A stretch of 64,000 bases of DNA. Source: Actinopolyspora alba (GTDB lineage Bacteria; Actinomycetota; Actinomycetes; Mycobacteriales; Pseudonocardiaceae). This document shows, piece after piece, positions 8,380 through 17,126 of the stretch; within the stretch, counting starts at the first letter, position 1, and every line of letters starts with the position of its first letter. The position numbers and the translations under genes are program-made. The notes beneath the pieces are model-generated. The model was not told the origin of the DNA, did not search any database, and was given only the letters and a program-made list of their open reading frames with translations. Location: the NCBI RefSeq assembly GCF_900112765.1, contig NZ_FOMZ01000001.1, forward strand, positions 62,001 to 126,000. Reading direction: 5' to 3'.

Positions 8380-11300
8380 TGTCCGACCTGCCTTCCCTCG
8401 GAACGAACCGGACAGCTGGTGCGCACCGGGCACCGGGCGCAGTCGGAGTTCTCCACCGCGAGGAAACCGGGGCCGGTACTGGCGGCCGCGGCGTCGTGGA
8501 CCACGTCCAGCCAGACCCGGATGCCCTCCTCACCGAGTCCGCTCTGGCCGCGCTCGGTGGCCGCACCGTCACGGGAGTCGGGTTTGGCCACGTACAACAA
8601 CCGCGCCCCGCCCGGTTGCGTCTCCCCGTCCGAGCCGAAGGCGCCCAGCGCCGCCGCCAGCTGGTACACCGCGAGCTGGGTGTGCTGTTCGGCGCTGTCC
8701 TTGCTGACCGGGGTCTTGGACGTCTTGACGTCGACGACGACGGGTCTGCCCCGCTCGTCGGCCTCGAGCCGGTCGACCCTGCCGCGCAGGCGCAGCCACG
8801 GACCGTCCTCCCTGGCGGGGATCTTCAGGTCCAGATCGTGTTCCACCCCGAGCTGTGTGAGTTCGGCGCGGGACTGCCGCAGCCAGTTCAGAAAGGAGTC
8901 CAGCATGGACCTGACCCGTTCGCGCTCGCGGCGGGAGTACCAGGGGGCACCCGCGTCGACCGATTCCCACGCCCGGTCCAGTGCCTGTTCCAGGTGCTCG
9001 CGATCCGCTCCCTCCGCGGCTGCCTGCACCAGGGCGTGCACCACGGTGCCCGCCACCGAGGCCAGCTCGGCGGCGTCCCTGCCGCCGTGGCGCTCGATCA
9101 TCCAGCGTAGCGGGCAGGTGGCGAGCACGTCGACCGTGGACGGTGTCACCCGAACCGGTTCGGCGCCGTCGACCAGTGGGGCCGTACTGGAGGGCTCGGG
9201 CAGGCCGTACCAGGTGTCGGGGTCGGCACCGGGCACACCGGCCCGCGCGAGTCTGGCGAGCTGGCCGGCGGCCCGCTCGCGTCGCGCGGGCTCCGTCCCG
9301 CCGTCGGTGACCACCCTGCGCAGTTCACCCACCAACTCGGGCAGGCTCAGTCCGCGTTCCGGAGTGGACACCGGGCGCTCGACCGCTTCCGGCTCGTCGG
9401 CGAGGCCGTCCAGCTCGTCCAGGAACCGGGAAGGCTGCTCGTCCTCGCCACGTACCGCGCTGACCAGCAGACTCCCGCGGGCGCGGCTGGCTGCCACGAG
9501 CAGCAGCCGCCGCTCCTCGGCCAGCAGCGGCGCGGAGGCGGAAACCACCTCGTCGGAGTCCAGTCCGGACAGCACGTCGACGAGCCGTTCCGTCCCCAGC
9601 AGCGAGCCACGCAGCCGCAGGTCCGGCCAAATGCCCTCCTGCACGTCGGGAACGGCGACCACTTCCCACTCCCTGCCGACCGAGGCGTGCGCGGTCAGCA
9701 CCGCCACACCGTCCCCGGTCGGTGCGCGCGGCGCCAGCGAGTCGCCGGAGATGCGCTGGCCGGCCAGGTGATCCGCGAAGGCCGCGGCGTCCGCACCGGG
9801 CAGCCTGTCGACGTAGCGGGCGGCCTCCTCGAACAGCGCGACCACGGCGTCGAGATCGCGATCGGCCCGCGCGCCGTGCACCCCGCCGCGCTCGGAACGG
9901 GACAACAGGGTCCGTTCCACTCCGCTCTCGCGCCACACCTCCCAGAGTGTTTCCTCGACGCTGCGTCGTTCCTGGCAGGAGCGGGTCGCCGATGCCAGCA
10001 GCGCTGCCACTCTTCGGGCGGGCTCGGCGGCGACGTCCCGCAGCGCGGTGAGCGCGTCCCGTTGCCACAGCGCCTCGACCAGCAACTCCCCGCTGGGACG
10101 GTCGTTGCCCGCGGCCTGGTCCAACCTGCGCAGACCCCGGCGCAGCCGACGCAGCGCGAGCGAATCGGCCCCGCCCAGTATCGACCCCAGCAGGTACTCC
10201 GCGGTCTCCGAGTCCAGAGCGGACGGACGCGCGGCACAGCGCAGCAGGGTGAGCAACGGCCGCACGGTGGGACGCTGGGCGAGCGGCAGCTCCTCGTCGT
10301 CGAGCACCAGCGGCACTCCCGCGGCGAGCAGCGCTCTGCGCAGCACCGGCAGCGACAGTCCGGTGGACTTGACGATGACGGCCATGTCCGACCAGGCGAC
10401 TCCCCGCAGCAGGTGGGCACGGCGAAGCTGGTCCGCCACCCACGCGGCCTGCTGCGCCTGGGACGCCAGCAGTCGTACCCGCACCGAACCGCCGGAGTCG
10501 GACTCGGCACCGTCCGGTTCCGCGCCGTCGGTGGTATCGGCGGACTCCGGCCCCGTCAGCCCGCGCTGCTCACCCGCACCCGGCAACCTCGCCAACAGCC
10601 TTCGGACGGCGGTGCGGATACGTCGCGACATGCGGTGACCGGTGGTGAGCACGCTGGTCCGGTCCCCGTCGGGGTCGGCTTCGGACAGACAGCGCGGATC
10701 GGCGCCGCGGAAGGAGAACACCGCCTGATCCGGATCACCGACCAGCAGGAACTCCGCGGCGGTGTCACCGACACGGCGGCAGAGCCGGTACTGCTGGGGG
10801 TCCAGGTTCTGCGCGTCGTCGACCAGCAGGTGCCGCACCCTGGCCCGTTCGGTACGCAGCAGGTCGGGGTCGTTGTCGAGCGCGAGCAACGCGGTGGAAA
10901 CCAGTTCCGCGGCGTCCAGCGGAGCGGCGGTCTCGCCGGAAGCACCGGCGAGTTGCCGCACACGTTCGTACTGCGCACCGAAAACACCGGCGGCCACCCA
11001 CTCGGGACGTTCGTGGTGCCTGCCGAGCCGAACCAGCCGATCCGGCCCGACACCGCGTTCGGCGGCACGTAGCAGCAGATCCCTGAGCTCGCCGACGAAG
11101 CCCTCGGTACCCAGCGCGGCACGTAACGAATCCGGCCAGTAGTCGACCTGGTCCTCGATGTCACCGGCGAGGAGTTCACGAATCCACAGGTCCTGCTCGG
11201 GGCCGTTGAGCAGCTTCGGCTGCGGCTTCCCGTCGCGGGCCGCCAGCAACCGCAGCACACCGTACGCATAGGAGTGCACGGTGCGTACCAACTGTCCCCC

Positions 11301-11600
11301 GCCGGTGCTGATGTCGACTCCGGCGGACAGCAACCTGCTGTTGATGGCACTGCGCAGCAACGCCGCGTTGGTGCGGTTCGATGCCAGCACGAGGGTGTTG
11401 TCGGAGTCGGCCCGGCCGCTCGACAACCGATCGACGACCACTTCGGCCAGTAGGGTCGTCTTCCCCGTCCCGGGACCGCCGAGAACACGCAGGAAACCGT
11501 CCTCGTGCCGCAACGCACGACGTCCCGCCTCGGACCAGTCACACTGCTCGACCGTCGGGCCGGTCGAGCGTACGAGAGTCGGTGCGGAGAATGTCGCCAC
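8376..11600 (-). CDS. adnA: AdnA-like helicase-nuclease subunit with Fe-S staple
   Basis: First gene of the adnAB operon; 1074 aa. Walker A GGPGTGKT lies at residues 41-48, and the motor motif II is the variant LLVDDAQNLDP. The C-terminal nuclease has GRVDRLE...VVVDVKTSKT...QLAVYQLA. One Cys (LATCPLRW) before the nuclease and three after it (DCARCPVRTSC) match the four-Cys pattern of AddB-type nucleases, where a 4Fe-4S cluster staples the fold. The start is a GTG at 11600 with a weak GAAGA upstream; 91 bases separate it from the divergent alkyltransferase-like gene. In M. smegmatis both AdnA and AdnB carry motor and nuclease modules, as here. Confidence 0.9.
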   Translation of the reverse strand: MATFSAPTLVRSTGPTVEQCDWSEAGRRALRHEDGFLRVLGGPGTGKTTLLAEVVVDRLSSGRADSDNTLVLASNRTNAALLRSAINSRLLSAGVDISTGGGQLVRTVHSYAYGVLRLLAARDGKPQPKLLNGPEQDLWIRELLAGDIEDQVDYWPDSLRAALGTEGFVGELRDLLLRAAERGVGPDRLVRLGRHHERPEWVAAGVFGAQYERVRQLAGASGETAAPLDAAELVSTALLALDNDPDLLRTERARVRHLLVDDAQNLDPQQYRLCRRVGDTAAEFLLVGDPDQAVFSFRGADPRCLSEADPDGDRTSVLTTGHRMSRRIRTAVRRLLARLPGAGEQRGLTGPESADTTDGAEPDGAESDSGGSVRVRLLASQAQQAAWVADQLRRAHLLRGVAWSDMAVIVKSTGLSLPVLRRALLAAGVPLVLDDEELPLAQRPTVRPLLTLLRCAARPSALDSETAEYLLGSILGGADSLALRRLRRGLRRLDQAAGNDRPSGELLVEALWQRDALTALRDVAAEPARRVAALLASATRSCQERRSVEETLWEVWRESGVERTLLSRSERGGVHGARADRDLDAVVALFEEAARYVDRLPGADAAAFADHLAGQRISGDSLAPRAPTGDGVAVLTAHASVGREWEVVAVPDVQEGIWPDLRLRGSLLGTERLVDVLSGLDSDEVVSASAPLLAEERRLLLVAASRARGSLLVSAVRGEDEQPSRFLDELDGLADEPEAVERPVSTPERGLSLPELVGELRRVVTDGGTEPARRERAAGQLARLARAGVPGADPDTWYGLPEPSSTAPLVDGAEPVRVTPSTVDVLATCPLRWMIERHGGRDAAELASVAGTVVHALVQAAAEGADREHLEQALDRAWESVDAGAPWYSRRERERVRSMLDSFLNWLRQSRAELTQLGVEHDLDLKIPAREDGPWLRLRGRVDRLEADERGRPVVVDVKTSKTPVSKDSAEQHTQLAVYQLAAALGAFGSDGETQPGGARLLYVAKPDSRDGAATERGQSGLGEEGIRVWLDVVHDAAAASTGPGFLAVENSDCARCPVRTSCPVRSEGRQVGQ

Positions 11601-11691
11601 TCTTCGATGTAACCATGTGGGAGCTACCGCCCAGCGAACCTGGTCACGAGCGTGTCGCGGACATCACCGGTTGCCGTGCGAGACTGGCCGG

Positions 11692-11991
11692 ATGGACGAG
11701 CGTACGTGGGAGCGGGTGCGGGAGGTGGTCGCCGGGATCCCCGCCGGGAGAGTACTGGGCTACGGTGACGTGGCCCGACACGCCGGAATACGTTCGGCGC
11801 GGCTGGTGGGGCGAATCCTGGCCGAGGACGGTGCCGACCTTCCCTGGCACCGCGTACTGCGCTCGAACGGAACGGTGGCCGAGCAGTTGCGGCACCGACA
11901 GCTCGCGGAGCTGCGGACCGAGGGCGTTCTCGCCGACAACGGCAGGGTCGACATGCGCCGCTACCGCTGGGAGCCCGAGTCGGGGCAGTAG
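11692..11991 (+). CDS. alkyltransferase-like (Atl1-type) DNA-binding protein
   Basis: A 99-aa single-domain relative of O6-alkylguanine-DNA alkyltransferase. The helix-turn-helix region (IPAGRVLGYGDVARHAG, then RLVGRILAE) is intact. The active-site PCHR is PWHR, so the alkyl-accepting Cys is replaced by Trp, the hallmark of Atl proteins. These bind alkylated bases and hand them to nucleotide excision repair rather than repairing them directly. Start is the ATG at 11692. The same family sits beside adnAB in mycobacteria (Rv3204), so the neighbourhood is a small DNA-repair island. Confidence 0.85.
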   Translation: MDERTWERVREVVAGIPAGRVLGYGDVARHAGIRSARLVGRILAEDGADLPWHRVLRSNGTVAEQLRHRQLAELRTEGVLADNGRVDMRRYRWEPESGQ

Positions 11992-11993
11992 AC

Positions 11994-12023
11994 CGCTCGT
12001 GAGCGCCCCACCCATCACGAGCG
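11994..12023. terminator. hairpin between convergent genes
   Basis: CGCTCGTGA (11994-12002) and TCACGAGCG (12015-12023) are perfect 9-bp arms with a 12-base loop, three bases after the stop of the Atl-like gene and facing the end of the HemD-like gene. Confidence 0.7.
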
Positions 12024-12050
12024 AAGGAACCGCCACATCCGAGGAAACGC

Positions 12051-12878
12051 TCAGGAACCGCTGGACAGGCGTTCGGCAAGCAGCCTCACCAACGAACTCG
12101 TCCTGGAGCGTTCCGGCGTCACGTAGGGCAATCCGGCCCTGTCCACCGGGGCGGCCGTGACGGGGCCGACACATCCCAGCAGCACACCGTCGAGCACAGC
12201 GGTTCGCAGCGATTCGAAGCGGCCGTCACGCTCGGCTCTGGTCAGCAGATTGGCGGCGGCCGGAGCGCTGGTGAACGTCAGGGCGTGCACTTCACCGGCC
12301 ACGGTGCGGTCGATCAGGTCGTCGAGCTTGTGCGGTTCCAGCGGGTCGGTCCAGCGGTAGACCATCACCGGAATCACCTCGGCACCCGCTTCGGTGAGGC
12401 GTTGCCGGAACGAGAGCATGGGATCACCGTGCACCTGCACCACCACGCGTCTGCCGCTGAGCTCGTGGTCCAGCAGGTACCGCAGCACCTCGGCGGACTC
12501 CTCCGAGGGAGCGCTCCACTCGGTCCGCAGCCCGGCACCGTGGATGGCTCCGGTCGCCTTCGAGCCCCGTGCCAGCAGCGTCGCGGTGCCGAGATGACGA
12601 CGCAGCGCCTCCCCGCTGCCCGTCTCGTCCGCGGCCTCCATCCAACCCCGGAACCCCATGCCGGTGGAGGCGACCACGAAATCCACGTCGCCTGCCAACA
12701 CTTCGCGGGTGGAAGCGGCCAGCTCGCCGTCCTGCGGCAGCGGCACGGTGTGCATCGCGGGAGCGTGCACCACTCGCGCACCCCGCCTGGTCAGCAACGA
12801 CGCCAGTTCGTCAGCCTTGCGTTCCGCGGTTATGCCCACGGTAAAGCCGCGCAACGGCTCCGGTGCGGTCGAGTCCAC
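12051..12878 (-). CDS. uroporphyrinogen-III synthase (HemD)-like protein
   Basis: A 275-aa two-lobed HemD fold. It opens with LRGFTVGITAERKADELASL and carries VHAPAMHTVPL, DFVVASTGMGFRGWMEAA in the first lobe, VVVQVHGD, and HALTFTSAPAAANLL with GCVGPVTAAP in the second. These are the usual HemD landmarks, the enzyme that closes and inverts ring D in tetrapyrrole synthesis. No other haem gene is nearby, so it may be the second, stand-alone HemD paralogue that many actinobacteria carry rather than the pathway enzyme. The GTG at 12878 is chosen because GAGGA lies seven bases upstream; the GTG two codons earlier is too close to it. Confidence 0.75.
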   Translation of the reverse strand: MDSTAPEPLRGFTVGITAERKADELASLLTRRGARVVHAPAMHTVPLPQDGELAASTREVLAGDVDFVVASTGMGFRGWMEAADETGSGEALRRHLGTATLLARGSKATGAIHGAGLRTEWSAPSEESAEVLRYLLDHELSGRRVVVQVHGDPMLSFRQRLTEAGAEVIPVMVYRWTDPLEPHKLDDLIDRTVAGEVHALTFTSAPAAANLLTRAERDGRFESLRTAVLDGVLLGCVGPVTAAPVDRAGLPYVTPERSRTSSLVRLLAERLSSGS

Positions 12879-12922
12879 ACCCACATCCTCGCACGTCACT
12901 GCCGGTGGCCTCCGGCGCTCTC

Positions 12923-13729
12923 CTAGAGCACTTCCAGCACGGTCTGCGAGGCGGTTTCCAGCCCCCCCAGGGAAGTCGTCGTCGCCCGCGGATGCAGCGC
13001 GTGCAGCGCCAGCCGGAACAGCAACGCCCGCAGCAGCATCTGCGGCCACTCGGACAGATGGGACCAGCGCTCCACTATGGCCGGATCGGAGCCTCCCCAG
13101 GCCATCGCGTCGATCACCACCACGGCGGCGGCCCACTCCGGGGGACGCCAGTAGGGCACGAAGTCGATCAGCCCCGGGGGCGCGTTGCCGGAGAACAACA
13201 CGTTTCCGAAGAGGTCGCCGTGCACCACCTGCGGCCGCAGCGAAACGCTCCGGCGGGAGGCCGCCAGCACGTCGAACAGCCGTCCGCCCTTCTCCGGCGA
13301 CAACGACACGTAGGTCTCGCCCCAGGCCATCCGGTCGGCGATGGCGTAGATGTCCTGCCTGGAGTCCACCAGCCTGGGTCTGTCGAGCACACTGCTCGCG
13401 TTGTGCAGCCGCAGCGACATGGCGATGACCTCGTCGTGTCGCGGCTCCGGGCGTCCCGCCATGTCACGGCGCGCCGACCAGCCGGAAACGACCCACCTGC
13501 CGTCGGTGGACCGCAGTGGCCGCGCGACCCGCGTCTCCTCCGGATCGAGCGTGTCCAGTGCCTGCGCCACCCAGGCCGCCTCGGCGGTGTCCGTGGCGGG
13601 CTTGATCAGCACATCCCCGTCGGCGCCGCAACGCCAGGCGAGACCACCCTCGAGCAGTTCGACGTCCTCCCCCGGCGCGCCGAAGGCGGCACGCACGTGC
13701 GTGGGAGGTGGCTCGGCCGTAGCACTCAC
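12923..13729 (-). CDS. aminoglycoside phosphotransferase-fold protein (TIGR02569-like)
   Basis: A 268-aa protein with the kinase-type catalytic loop VVHGDLFGNVLF and the following metal-binding segment GLIDFVPYWRPPEW. Upstream are a lysine strand (GDVLIKPA) and an acidic helix. This is the APH/choline-kinase fold. The family is widespread in actinobacteria beside moeZ (Rv3205c in M. tuberculosis) and its substrate is not known, so no resistance role should be assumed. Start is the GTG at 13729, without a good ribosome binding site, so the start is uncertain. It lies 44 bases upstream of the HemD-like gene on the same strand. Confidence 0.7.
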   Translation of the reverse strand: MSATAEPPPTHVRAAFGAPGEDVELLEGGLAWRCGADGDVLIKPATDTAEAAWVAQALDTLDPEETRVARPLRSTDGRWVVSGWSARRDMAGRPEPRHDEVIAMSLRLHNASSVLDRPRLVDSRQDIYAIADRMAWGETYVSLSPEKGGRLFDVLAASRRSVSLRPQVVHGDLFGNVLFSGNAPPGLIDFVPYWRPPEWAAAVVVIDAMAWGGSDPAIVERWSHLSEWPQMLLRALLFRLALHALHPRATTTSLGGLETASQTVLEVL

Positions 13730-13900
13730 GCGCCAAACGCTACCCGTACTCGAATTCGCACGGTCGCAGACGCTCCGATCAACCGCGCGATTCGACACGA
13801 TCAAACCGACGCGCCGGGGTGCCGCGGCCTCACGCGGAGCCGCGGTCCCGATGTGGCAGCCCGGTCCCGTCCCCACTACCGGAACGGCCCCGCGCGGCGT

Positions 13901-14155
13901 CGATTTCTCGCGAAATCGCCGGGCCGCTGGGGCTGTGCGGCCTCAAGGGGCGTCAATTTCTCGCGAAATCGCCGGGCGGTGGGACGGCACGGGGCCGCAC
14001 TCCCACCACTCCCGCGAGCCGCACTCCCACCACGCACACAGCCCAAGCACCCGCGGGTTCTCCCGTGCGGCTCTCGCGAGGACGGCCCCGACGTTGTGTA
14101 GTACCTACCCGATGTCGGGGCACCCGCGGCGAGAGCCGTGCGAGAGGTTCCGCCA
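13901..14155 (+). repeat. composite structured repeat, copy 1
   Basis: Two 18-bp interrupted palindromes at 13901-13918 and 13954-13971 are followed by about two 24-bp C-rich units (roughly 13994-14044) and a long nested hairpin (14053-14155). Hairpin parts: outer arm CGGCTCTCGC at 14068-14077 with GCGAGAGCCG at 14129-14138; inner arm GCCCCGAC at 14085-14092 with GTCGGGGC at 14114-14121; apical GTAG-TAC-CTAC at 14098-14108. The element fills the gap between the kinase-like gene and the 3' end of moeZ. Orientation is the same as the four other copies. Confidence 0.85.
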
Positions 14156-14161
14156 CGGAAG

Positions 14162-14183
14162 CACCCCGGCAAGCCGTACCGCG
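14162..14183 (+). repeat. 22-bp repeat next to the moeZ stop
   Basis: A 22-bp stretch beginning CACCCCGGCAAGCC is repeated identically at 27193-27214. In both places it ends 4-6 bases before the stop codon of the minus-strand gene on its right. It links copy 1 of the composite element with the second hairpin family. Confidence 0.7.
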
Positions 14184-14189
14184 TGCTCC

Positions 14190-15392
14190 TTAATACGTCG
14201 GGAGGCTCTGGTCGACCTGATTGGCCCACCCGAGCACCCCGCCGCCGACATGCACGGCGTCGGAGAAGCCCGCCTTGTGCAGCGCCGACAGCGCCTCGGC
14301 CGAACGTCCACCGGACTTGCAGTGCAACACGATCTGGCGATCCTGCGGCAGCTCGGCCAGTGCCTCACCGGAGAGGATCCGGTCCTTCGGGATCAGCTTG
14401 GACCCCTCGATGTGCACGATGTCGTACTCGTGCGGCTCCCGGACGTCGATCAACTCGAACTTCTGCTCGGAGTCGAACTTGTCCTTGAGCTCCTGGGGCG
14501 TGATCGTGCTGTCCGCGGCAGCCTGCTGCGCGTCGTCGGAAACCACTCCGCAGAAGGTCTCGTAGTCGATCAGCTCGGTGACCTTGTCCGCGTTCGGGTC
14601 CTTGCGGATCTTGACCGTGCGGTAGCTCATCTCCAGCGCGTCGTAGATCATCAACCTGCCGAGCAGGGTCTCACCGATACCGGTGATGAGCTTGATGGCC
14701 TCGTTGACCATGATCGAGCCGATGGAGGCGCACAGCACGCCCAGCACACCGCCCTCGGCGCAGGAGGGCACCATCCCGGGCGGCGGCGGCTCGGGGTAGA
14801 GGTCACGGTAGTTCGGGCCGTAGGCCTCCCAGAACACGCTGGCCTGGCCCTCGAAGCGGAAGATCGAGCCCCAGACGTAGGGCTTGCCCTGCAGCACCGC
14901 CGCGTCGTTGACCAGGTAACGCGTCGCGAAGTTGTCGGTGCCGTCCAGGATCAGATCGTAGTCGTCGAAGATCTCGAGCGCGTTGTCGGAGGTCAGGTTG
15001 GTCTGGTGCAGGTTGACCCGCACGAACGGGTTGACCTCGGCGATGGAGTCGCGCGCCGACTCGGCCTTGGAACGCCCGAGATCGGACTGGCCGTGGATGA
15101 TCTGGCGGTGCAGGTTCGACTCGTCGACCTCGTCGAACTCCACGACGCCCAGCGTGCCCACCCCGGCGGCGGCGAGATACAGCAGGGCGGGGCTGCCGAG
15201 ACCGCCCGCTCCGATAACCAGCACCTTGGCGTTCTTGAGCCGCTTCTGCCCCACCATCCCGACGTCCGGGATGATCAGATGACGACTGTAGCGCGCCACC
15301 TCGTCCTTCGTCAGTTCCGCGGCGGGCTCCACCAACGGCGGGAGCGTCGTCCCGCCGCCGTCGGAGCCCTGTGGGGATGTGTTGCCGGTCAT
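14190..15392 (-). CDS. moeZ: MoeZ: adenylyltransferase/sulfurtransferase fusion
   Basis: A 400-aa ThiF/MoeB-type E1 domain joined to a rhodanese domain. It adenylates the C-terminal Gly of ubiquitin-like sulfur carriers (MoaD, ThiS, CysO) and thiolates them for molybdopterin and cysteine pathways. Nucleotide site VLVIGAGGLGSPAL lies near residue 57, LDGTDNFATRYLVND near 150, and PSCAEGG near 200. The C-terminal rhodanese runs from ELIDVREPHEYDI to the active-site loop LHCKSGGRS, with its catalytic Cys present. The ATG at 15392 follows GGAGGAGC. Gene order with the kinase-like gene and DUF3152 follows Rv3205c-Rv3207c. Its 3' end faces composite repeat copy 1. Confidence 0.92.
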   Translation of the reverse strand: MTGNTSPQGSDGGGTTLPPLVEPAAELTKDEVARYSRHLIIPDVGMVGQKRLKNAKVLVIGAGGLGSPALLYLAAAGVGTLGVVEFDEVDESNLHRQIIHGQSDLGRSKAESARDSIAEVNPFVRVNLHQTNLTSDNALEIFDDYDLILDGTDNFATRYLVNDAAVLQGKPYVWGSIFRFEGQASVFWEAYGPNYRDLYPEPPPPGMVPSCAEGGVLGVLCASIGSIMVNEAIKLITGIGETLLGRLMIYDALEMSYRTVKIRKDPNADKVTELIDYETFCGVVSDDAQQAAADSTITPQELKDKFDSEQKFELIDVREPHEYDIVHIEGSKLIPKDRILSGEALAELPQDRQIVLHCKSGGRSAEALSALHKAGFSDAVHVGGGVLGWANQVDQSLPTY

Positions 15393-15693
15393 CTCCCAGC
15401 TCCTCCTCCGTTGCCTGGATGTACGGCGCTGTACGGCCGTGTCCGTTCGGCGGTTGTCTCGTCCCGGAAGCTCCCGGCCGGTACCAACCGCGCCACCGCT
15501 CCGTGTAACGCAAGCCTGGCCGATGGTCTTCCCACCCCCAAACCGTTCCCAGGTAATGGGACGCCACCGGGCGTCGGCGGGCGGTACCGGACCGACGGCT
15601 CGGCCCCGCCCCGGGATTCACGGCGGGATTCACGCACCTCGGTGAACCGGGGCCACCCACGACCGAGCTCTCGTCCGGGGTGGCAACGCGGAC
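15393..15693. other. intergenic region upstream of moeZ
   Basis: About 300 bases between the DUF3152 stop and the moeZ start, both genes on the minus strand. It must hold the moeZ promoter; only the GGAGGAGC ribosome binding site is clear. I see no small gene or repeat. Confidence 0.4.
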
Positions 15694-16674
15694 TCAATTC
15701 GAATTGTTCCCCAGCGGGAAGGGCCAAGCGTTCGGCTTGCACACGACCCCGTTGGCGGGAATCTCGGTACCCTGCGAGACCCGTTCGTTGAGCCGGTGCA
15801 GCACGTCGTTGGAGAGGCTGAAGGTCTGCTGCATCATCACCGGGGCGAGTTCGCCCTGCGCGCCGCAGGGGACGTGATCGTTGCCGAAGAAGTGACCGAC
15901 CTCGTGGTTGATGACGTAACGCCGGTAACTGCCGATGTCCCCGTCGAACGCGATCGCGCCCCGGACCCAGCGTGCGGCGCTGATGTAGGCCCGGCCCTGG
16001 ATGTGGCAGGAGGAGTCGTAGGGCAACCCGTTCCCGTAGCCACACACCTCGCGCGCGGTGTTCCGGCTGACCAGGGTCACGCGGAAATCGGGTTCGGGAC
16101 CGTCCGGTCCGACCCGCTGCACCGAGATGTCGCCACCACGAGGATTGATCCAGCCACGCGGATCGGACAGGGTCTGCTGCACCAGTCGCCCGAAGGAGTC
16201 GTTGCCCTCGGTGAGCCGGACTCCCTGCTCGATCTCGACGGCGTAGCGGTACAACTCGCCCGAACCGGCCGGACCGGTGCTGCCCGGCACGACCCGGAAC
16301 GTTCCACTTCCCTGTTTCGGCACCGGCGCTCCCGGTGGCAACTTCGCGGAGTGGATGTCGTCGGGATACTCCCGGCTCTTGTTCCCCTCGGTGACGACGG
16401 CGGCCTCGTCATCGGAGGAAGAGCTCCCCGCCGACTCCGCTCGCCGGTCCTGATCCGAATCGTCTCCGGGAACCCGCAGCACCGCGAAAACGGTCAGTAC
16501 CAGCAGTACGGGAATCGCGTAGACCCCCCAGCCGTAGCGCGACCATCCGCGACGAGCGCGGCGGCTGCCTCCCCTGCGACGGGACCCATCGCCCGCGGTG
16601 TCCCCTTCCGGCCGCGGTTGCCAGGACGCCGCCAGGGGGTCCCCCCTGTGCCGCCCACCTTTCCCGGATCTCAA
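15694..16674 (-). CDS. DUF3152 protein, membrane-anchored with metzincin-type zinc motif
   Basis: 326 aa: a basic Arg/Gly-rich cytoplasmic start, one membrane helix near residues 50-68, an acidic Ser-rich linker, then an extracellular DUF3152 domain. That domain contains NHEVGHFFGNDH, an HExGHxxGxxH pattern as in metzincin proteases, and paired Cys (CGYGNG...SSCHIQG, VPCGAQ, VVCKPN) that could form disulfides. A peptidase activity is plausible but I know of no proof for the family. The start is a TTG at 16674, unusual here, but AGGAG lies four bases upstream and no other start fits. The mycobacterial counterpart (Rv3207c) has the same neighbours. Confidence 0.8.
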   Translation of the reverse strand: MRSGKGGRHRGDPLAASWQPRPEGDTAGDGSRRRGGSRRARRGWSRYGWGVYAIPVLLVLTVFAVLRVPGDDSDQDRRAESAGSSSSDDEAAVVTEGNKSREYPDDIHSAKLPPGAPVPKQGSGTFRVVPGSTGPAGSGELYRYAVEIEQGVRLTEGNDSFGRLVQQTLSDPRGWINPRGGDISVQRVGPDGPEPDFRVTLVSRNTAREVCGYGNGLPYDSSCHIQGRAYISAARWVRGAIAFDGDIGSYRRYVINHEVGHFFGNDHVPCGAQGELAPVMMQQTFSLSNDVLHRLNERVSQGTEIPANGVVCKPNAWPFPLGNNSN

Positions 16675-17126
16675 TGAACTCCTAGTAGAACTTCGTTACC
16701 TCGTGCGTCGAGGTGATCACTCGGTGATCCCTTCGGCCCTCGCCGCGGGAGCGGGTGTCGAACAGCCACGATCACCCGTTCCGACGTGGCCGGACCACCA
16801 CCGGCGCCGGACTCGTACTTACCCCGTTCAGGTTGCCACACTATGCGAGTTGACCTGCGAAGCCGGGACATTCGGCGTGCCTCGGCGTGTTCCGGGGCCG
16901 GACAGTGACGAACCGGTGGCACGGCGACGCGGTTGCCGGACGAGGTTGCCCGCGGTGATTCACTACTCAACAGCGGGAACCGACGCTTCCCCTCGTGGAT
17001 TCGAGGGGCGGGTAGCACGGGTAAGCCGATCAGGTAACCGGCACAACCGCTCTACCGACAAGTAAAGTTGGGGAGCCCGACACGCACACGACCGCCGGGT
17101 CGACATTTTTCGGTGGAGGCTTTCAA
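16675..17126. other. divergent intergenic region, DUF3152 / TetR
   Basis: 452 bases carrying both promoters. A short inverted repeat, GATCAC-TCG-GTGATC, lies at 16715-16729 close to the DUF3152 start and could be an operator for the adjacent TetR. TAAAGT at about 17061-17066 is a possible minus-10 box for the TetR gene. No coding frame is convincing. Confidence 0.4.

Noticed and set aside
12923-13729. Aminoglycoside resistance gene
   Set aside because: The fold is APH-like, but the family beside moeZ is housekeeping in character and no resistance-specific motif is seen.
13901-14155. Composite element as an insertion sequence or tRNA-like gene
   Set aside because: No transposase frame, no terminal inverted repeats spanning the whole unit and no target duplication that I can see. 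The hairpin does not fold as a cloverleaf.
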